This document shows positions 58,931 to 64,000 of a DNA stretch of 64,000 nucleotides, in pieces. Below the pieces are notes generated by a model. That model saw nothing but the letters and a program-made list of their open reading frames with translations. It was not told the DNA's origin and did not search any database. How positions within the stretch are numbered: the stretch's first letter is position 1; each line of letters begins with the position of its first letter. Source of the DNA: Primulina eburnea. Lineage: Eukaryota; Streptophyta; Magnoliopsida; Lamiales; Gesneriaceae. The stretch is from positions 35,818,682-35,882,681 of the forward strand of contig NC_133104.1 in NCBI RefSeq assembly GCF_022965805.1, given 5' to 3'. The position numbers were made by a program, and so were the translations under genes.

Positions 58931-59224
58931 ATGCCCTCATATTCGTGCTTCCAGTAATCTTCCGCTTAAGACATTTGGGTGAATTGAATTTGTGCACATT
59001 CATAACCATTTTCAAAGTAAACTTGATTCTAGGGCGGTTAAATAAGTTTTTTGGGACAATCTTTTACTTAGAAAGGGTAACGATGCTATTGTCCTCGTAC
59101 AAAAAATCATTTTTATCTCGTAATATGATCTTTGAGAATACTCCTGTTGGAATGGTTCGAGGCACCTACAATGTTGCTTCAAACACAATATTCTCAATGA
59201 GCTGCAATAGCTCATGTTCTAAAA

Positions 59225-59600
59225 ATGTAAATACGATGAATTAGATCGAGTTTGGTTATAAATCAAGCGAAAAATACTCTAAATAATTCTTCGTTAAGAA
59301 AGCTAAAAAGTTTAAAACTTTGAACTTGTGTAAACTGATATAAGGGGGGATCATTTCTTACATATATCAGTTTAGTTATGGTGAGAACTGAACTGATAAC
59401 AGCTCGAACTGATCAAATCAGTTTGAAAACAAATGTTAAACGGTTAAGTACACAAGATATGTTTATGGATGTTCGGAGACTTCAACTGCTCCTACGTCAC
59501 CCCTTCTAACACCTCAGGTATGTTCCACTAGAAGACTTTGATTTATATAACACCTTGTACAAACACACTCAACTTAGGACTTACACCATTGCCTAACTGG
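59225..59600 (+). repeat. Dispersed repeat, copy 2 (related to 10060-10640)
   Basis: ACGATGAATTAGATCGAGTTTG, shortened core GATGAATTA-ATCGAGTTTG, then AAATCAAGCG, TTTATGGATGTTCGGAG and CCACTAGAAGACTTTG are collinear with copy 1. Non-coding; probably part of a retroelement LTR. Confidence 0.5.
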
Positions 59601-60802
59601 ACTCCTAGTTTATACTGAAGGCAGCACCTTCCAGCCAATACTTGTTTAACGTCTATGTGTCAAAGACTGCATACACAAGTTTAACGTCTTTGTGCAAGAC
59701 TCACTTAGAGGTTCCTTTTATTGAATCATTATTGATTTGATAAAAAATATAACGACTCTTTTCTCCTCTCTAAAGATAAGTCGAGGGTTCCTCGGATTTC
59801 AGAGATATGATTCCTCTGTTGAATCATTATTTATTTGATAAAAAAATATTATGATTTCTATGTATTTCTTTCTGTGTTTCGTTCGTTGTTTGTTTTTATC
59901 TGTTTATGTGTGTGCTCCAAATTTTTGCATAGATGTTTATCGTTTGAATCAAACGGTGTGTGATAGATAAAGAATTTTTTTAATAGGTTGTTCAACGTTG
60001 GAATACTAAAAAAATAATAGTTCTAAATTCACAGTTGTTTTCATAATTTACCAAATACATTTGTATTGAAGTTTGTTTTCAAAATATGATGTATTGAGTT
60101 TGTATAGATGAATACAAGCATTTGTTTTGTATTGAGTTTTCTTTCAAATTTTCTCGAAAAAACATTTATAAATCTGTTTTTATATTGAAGTTTGTTTTTC
60201 AAACAGATTTTGATACATTTGTGTTGCAGTTTATTTTCAATTTTCTCGAAAGTTTGTTTGATATATTCTATAAACTCAATACATTTGTATTCATAATTTA
60301 AAAATCCAATTCCCCTCGTCTCTATGCCCAAGTCCCAACTCAATAAAATAGAATTTGAAATTTGTTGATTTTTTACTCTATTATTTATTTTATTTGTTTT
60401 TTTATGAAAACTGATTGAAATTTTTATTTTTGGATAATTAGTTTGTAAATCTAATAAATTCTTTGTTTAGAAAAATAAAAAGAAACACTCATGGAAAGTT
60501 ATGTATATGTGAAAAGAATAATCATTGATTTTATTTTGTGTCGGAGACTTATTTGTTATTTGCTTCTTTTGATCAATATCTAATAAAATGTATATGTTTA
60601 TTAGCTTCTTATCATTGTATCTTTTATATCTTATGCAAGTAATACTATCTATGAGAGATTCACAAGCAAAATACTATCTATTAATTTCTTGATTATATAA
60701 ATATTGTTTGATAGGTAATTTTTTTTAGTGGATTGTGGATATGCAAATCGATGTCAATTCTTGGCTCTTTTTAGAGGTGTTCGTTATCATCTCCAAGAAT
60801 TC
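59601..60802. other. Intergenic, with a degenerate AT-rich tandem repeat
   Basis: About 60050-60300 repeats the theme ACATTTGTATTGAAGTTTGT with TTTTCAAATTTTCTCGAAA in four diverged units of roughly 50-75 bp. A 100-codon minus-strand frame over this array is low complexity and not a supported gene. Confidence 0.4.
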
Positions 60803-62260
60803 TGTGGGGACCCGGACGCTAATCATTTCTTAATCATTATTGGGACAATTTAATCAATTATAATAAACATGGTCTAATTTTTTTTTTAAAATACAGTATT
60901 AAATGCAGCACGTAAGGGAATACATTTTAATATACATGTCAGTATTAAAGTACAAGTCTTGTACTATATACATTCATTCAAACTAAGGTTTAACAACTAC
61001 ATATCAAGTGTCCAAACCCTATCTCTAATCCAAGTCCGTAGTCTCCACTCTAATCACGATCTCTCTTCATCTTCTCGACCTCGATCCTGTCCCACCTGTT
61101 GCCATGCACACATACAAACACAACAACAGCCGGATAACTCCCGTGAGAAATACATCCCAGTATAAATCAACGAAACATGCAATCATATAAACAATGTAAA
61201 AGCATGTAACAGATATCAGTAACGTATCAAAATCTGAAAACATAATCAATATAAAATCGTCAATCAGACTCGTGACTCCACGTCTCAGACTAGACTCAGT
61301 CCTAGTCTAGGGATCCCGATTTCCAGACGTTGGCATTCCTATATCGAATTCAGTAATAGAAGAAACCCCAATTCTATTCAATCGATATAACCACACATCC
61401 GGTGTCTTGACTTATCCGTCACAGACTGTGGCACTATCGCCAAATCACTATCTTGTGAGAATGTGCAATGTGCCAGTGACGATTCCATCACTATCGGCAC
61501 TTATGTCACAAGATCACTCGTCTAATACTCATATAATACATGCTTCTATAAATCAATGGAACAAACATATCAATTCAAATCAATGTAAATAATAATAATA
61601 AGTATGTGATTTAGGGAAACTCAAGTATATCCTACTTGAGTCGTTCTCCCAGTACCACATTGACTTATACCTTTCTTTTATTGTAGTTCTGACGCCGTTC
61701 CTGTCTGGAATTCAAAGTCTGTCAACACTGAATCTGGCAATGACAATATCAATAATATCATATCAATATACTTCTCAAATCAATACCAATCTGATCAATC
61801 TGGATTCAACTCAAAATCAATGGCATAACGGCATAATCTCGATATTCCCGTCAACACAACCTCAACAGATATTAATTACAATCCATAACCAATATCCAAT
61901 ACAATCTGTAATCAATCAACAATCCAATCTGTTCAATATCAATCGATATACTCTGAAAAATCATAACAATTCCATAATCAATATGTTTCTCAATCGGACT
62001 TCGATTCTACGATGTCTAACATGTCAAGAACCGCATATATGAATCATATTCGATTCTGACAATAGCATAATTTCAAATTTTAACAAAACGTAATAACACT
62101 TACGTTCAGTGGTAGCCTGCGTCGATAGAAGCACAGTACTGAAGTCGGATTGAAATTCTGACGGATGGATTTCTCGTAAATAACTAATCTCAGCTCAAAG
62201 ACTTTAAGCTCCCCAGAGAGTTTCGATTTTTTCCTTTTTCTGAATGTTTCAAGCGAAGGT

Positions 62261-62267
62261 AATTTGT

Positions 62268-62345
<78 letters not shown>

Positions 62346-62348
62346 TAA

Positions 62349-62418
<70 letters not shown>
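62261..62418. repeat. Long (TA)n microsatellite inside the LTR
   Basis: About 158 bp of nearly pure TA repeats with a few interruptions. It yields a meaningless Tyr/Ile open frame. Confidence 0.95.
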
Positions 62419-62419
<1 letters not shown>

Positions 62420-62454
62420 TGCATGTTCAAGGCTAGGTGGCTTCACTTAAGTGC

Positions 62455-62760
62455 AGCACGTCTCGCGCATATGCGAGACCATTCTTAGCGCGTAACATGC
62501 ACAGCGCCTCGAGCATATGCGCGCCCTCACTCGGTGCATATGCGCGAGGTCCTTAGTAATTTTTCCCACTCTCGGGTACCCTTGCGCACATGCGTGGATT
62601 CATGTCACGCATATGCGCTAGGTTCTCTGGAATTGGACTTGAACCATCGCCCAGCTCGCGCATATGCGCGCACCTCCTTCGCACATATGCACGAGGTTCT
62701 CTGCCCACTTCGCGCATATGCGCGCATCAGTGTCGCGCATATGCGCGAGGGGTACTGTTC
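62455..62760. repeat. CGCGCATATGCGCG palindrome array
   Basis: Nine copies of a motif around CGCGCATATGCGCG (starts near 62465, 62510, 62536, 62583, 62606, 62657, 62679, 62710, 62733), four of them nearly perfect palindromes with CATATG at the centre. They lie 115-420 nt from the LTR start in the element's own orientation. Open frames over the array are artefacts of the repeat. Confidence 0.88.
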
Positions 62761-62876
62761 CTCGCACACATTTCATGTATTTCCTTGTCTTTCCCGGTCC
62801 GATCCTTTCCGTCCATAATTACAGAAAATTATAAATCAATAATTGCAATTTATCAAATAAAATCCCGGGCATTACA

Positions 62877-62890
62877 TTTCTTCCCCCCTA
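62877..62890 (-). promoter_or_regulatory. Polypurine tract of the Tekay-like element
   Basis: The minus strand reads TAGGGGGGAAGAAA directly before the LTR start TGTAATG. Confidence 0.85.
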
Positions 62891-62978
62891 AGATACGATT
62901 TCGTCCCTGAAATCACAGGCAATCAATCATATCAATAAGAAGTATAACACAGAATACTGAATAGAAAACTTACATCAG

Positions 62979-63640
62979 TCAAAACAACTCTGGGAATCTC
63001 TGTCTCATGTCTGACTCAGTCTCCCAGGTGGCTTCTTCGACTCCGTGATGACTCCATTGAACTTTCACAAGCGAAATTGTCTTCGTTCTGAGTTGCTTTT
63101 CTTTCCGATCAAGAATCTGAATCGTCTTCTCGAAGTAGCCCAATGTCTCATCAAGCTCGGCCTCGTCTGGCTGCATAATGTGTGAAGCATCAGACAGATA
63201 TTTCCTCAACAACGATACATGAAAAACATCATGTATTCCGGATAAAGAAGGCGGCAATGCGAGTTGATAGACACGATCTCCTATCTTCTCGAGAATCTCG
63301 TACGGCCCAATAAATCGTGGAGACAACTTCCCTTTCTTGCCAAATCTGACAACTCCTCGGAAAGGTGAAATCTTCCAGAACACTCGGTCTCCTGCCTCAA
63401 ATACCAATAGTCTATGTCGGACATTGGCATATTTGGCATGTCTGTCTTGAGCTGCCTTCATTCTTTTCTATATCAGCTTCACTTTTTCAGTCATATATCT
63501 GATCATATCATGTCCAATCTCAGGAACCTCAGAGATATCATCCCAATAAAGAGGGGATTGATATTTCTTTCCGTACAACGCTTCGAATGGAGCCATTTCA
63601 ATGCTCGTCTGATAGCTGTTGTTGTACGAGAGTCAATAAA
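62979..63640 (-). pseudogene. Tekay-like Gypsy integrase C-terminus with chromodomain, 5'-truncated
   Basis: The minus strand reads from about 63640: YNNSYQTSIEMAPFEALYGK, YQSPLYWDDISEVPEIG, an in-frame TAG (near 63469, where family members usually have Gln), then the open frame 63461-62979. That frame carries the GPY/F module (GKLSPRFIGPYEILEKIGDR, YQLALPPSLSGIHDVFHVS) and a chromodomain-like end (TIQILDRKEKQLRTKTI, VKVQWSHHGVEEATWETE). The chromodomain steers insertion toward heterochromatin in the chromovirus family. Sequence beyond about 63640 no longer resembles integrase, so the element is truncated there. Confidence 0.85.
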
Positions 63641-63689
63641 AATCTACCAAATCCACAGAAATCTATCATTTAAAAAAACTCATTGAAAG

Positions 63690-64000
63690 TCATTAAATCT
63701 CTACATTGAATACACCCTATTTAGAGACGATTGCCGCCGACGTAAAGCACTAGTATACGGACAATTCGTCTTGCGGACAGAGGATACATCATTTCCTCGA
63801 CTTACTGTTATTCGTTGATGCACGTTAATCAGAGTACCAACAATAATTTTCCTGAGTTTATAAGTCAATCTTTATTATTTTTAATGTTCGATATGAGACA
63901 TTTGTTACATAAATATTTTCTGAGTTTATAAGTACGTAACTCTTTATTACTTTTAATGTTCAATACGAAACATTTTTTACATAAATCCTTTAGGACATGA
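63690..64000. repeat. Unassigned end with a 68-bp tandem duplication
   Basis: 63852-63919 and 63920-63987 are two diverged copies of one unit (CTGAGTTTATAAGT ... TTTTTAATGTTC ... TTACATAAAT). No gene is seen between 63690 and the window end. Confidence 0.7.

Larger units (their letters stand above)
60803..62876 (-). repeat. 3' LTR of a Tekay-like Gypsy element
   Basis: On the minus strand it starts TGTAATGCCCGGGATTTT at 62876, right after the polypurine tract, and ends GGGTCCCCACA at 60803; 2074 bp. It contains a CATATG palindrome array (62455-62760) and a long (TA)n tract. The other LTR lies outside the window or is lost. Confidence 0.88.

Noticed and set aside
62264..62488. Open frame of alternating Tyr and Ile
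   Set aside because: It is a reading of the (TA)n microsatellite, not a gene.
62534..62910. Two overlapping frames rich in RICA/YARG-like repeats
   Set aside because: They translate the CATATG palindrome array inside an LTR; the repetition is DNA-level and no family matches.

Overview
The window is nuclear DNA of a flowering plant. The support is AT-rich intergenic sequence, plant-only gene families (a WIP-type C2H2 zinc-finger gene with one intron, a plant PRELI/MSF1-like gene), plant LTR-retrotransposon lineages (Athila, Tekay-like Gypsy, Copia, a Cassandra TRIM carrying 5S rRNA sequence), an integrated caulimovirid and several MITEs. One decayed retroelement ORF (6.3-8.9 kb) resembles a protein family I remember as very abundant in Gesneriaceae/Lamiales. 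A Lamiales host is therefore my best guess, but it rests on memory and is unverified.

Layout. 0.4-5.1 kb (minus): a degenerate endogenous pararetrovirus with tRNA-Met primer site, movement protein, broken coat and protease region, and a reverse transcriptase that ends in a duplicated piece of its own polyprotein. 6.3-10.0 kb (plus): a decayed retroelement with polypurine tract and probable 3' LTR. 11.8-13.8 kb (minus): an intact PRELI/MSF1-like gene with a probable 5' UTR intron. 16.7-17.2 kb: a hAT MITE with perfect 8-bp target duplication. 17.7-19.9 kb (minus): a WIP zinc-finger transcription-factor gene. 23.1-36.4 kb: three nested elements, a deleted hAT transposon (8-bp duplication) holding a full-length but dead Athila element, whose 5' LTR holds a Cassandra solo LTR (5-bp duplication). 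37.2-37.9 kb: CACTA-like fragment. 38.1-41.1 kb: a Gypsy LTR interrupted by a complete 853-bp Cassandra element. 42.3-48.5 kb: a Copia LTR interrupted by a minus-strand Gypsy-like element. 48.5-49.1 kb: an ADP/ATP-carrier pseudogene. 51.4-53.7 kb (minus): a truncated, frameshifted SRP72 copy. 54.7-58.9 kb: a minus-strand Copia 3' end split by a 1.8-kb Gypsy solo LTR (5-bp duplication). 60.8-63.65 kb (minus): the 3' end of a Tekay-like Gypsy with chromodomain and a 2.07-kb LTR.

Only two loci look like working host genes: the PRELI/MSF1-like gene and the WIP gene. Nearly everything else is mobile DNA, mostly inactivated by frameshifts and by changes that look like C-to-T / G-to-A transitions. 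The most striking unexplained pattern is that five different LTR families here each carry their own array of short GC-rich palindromes (cores CCGCGG, CCTAGG, CTCGAG, CCCGGG/CCCGAG, CATATG). In four of them the array lies roughly 115-420 nt from the LTR start, and in the Athila LTR it lies about 85 bp upstream of a TATA box.
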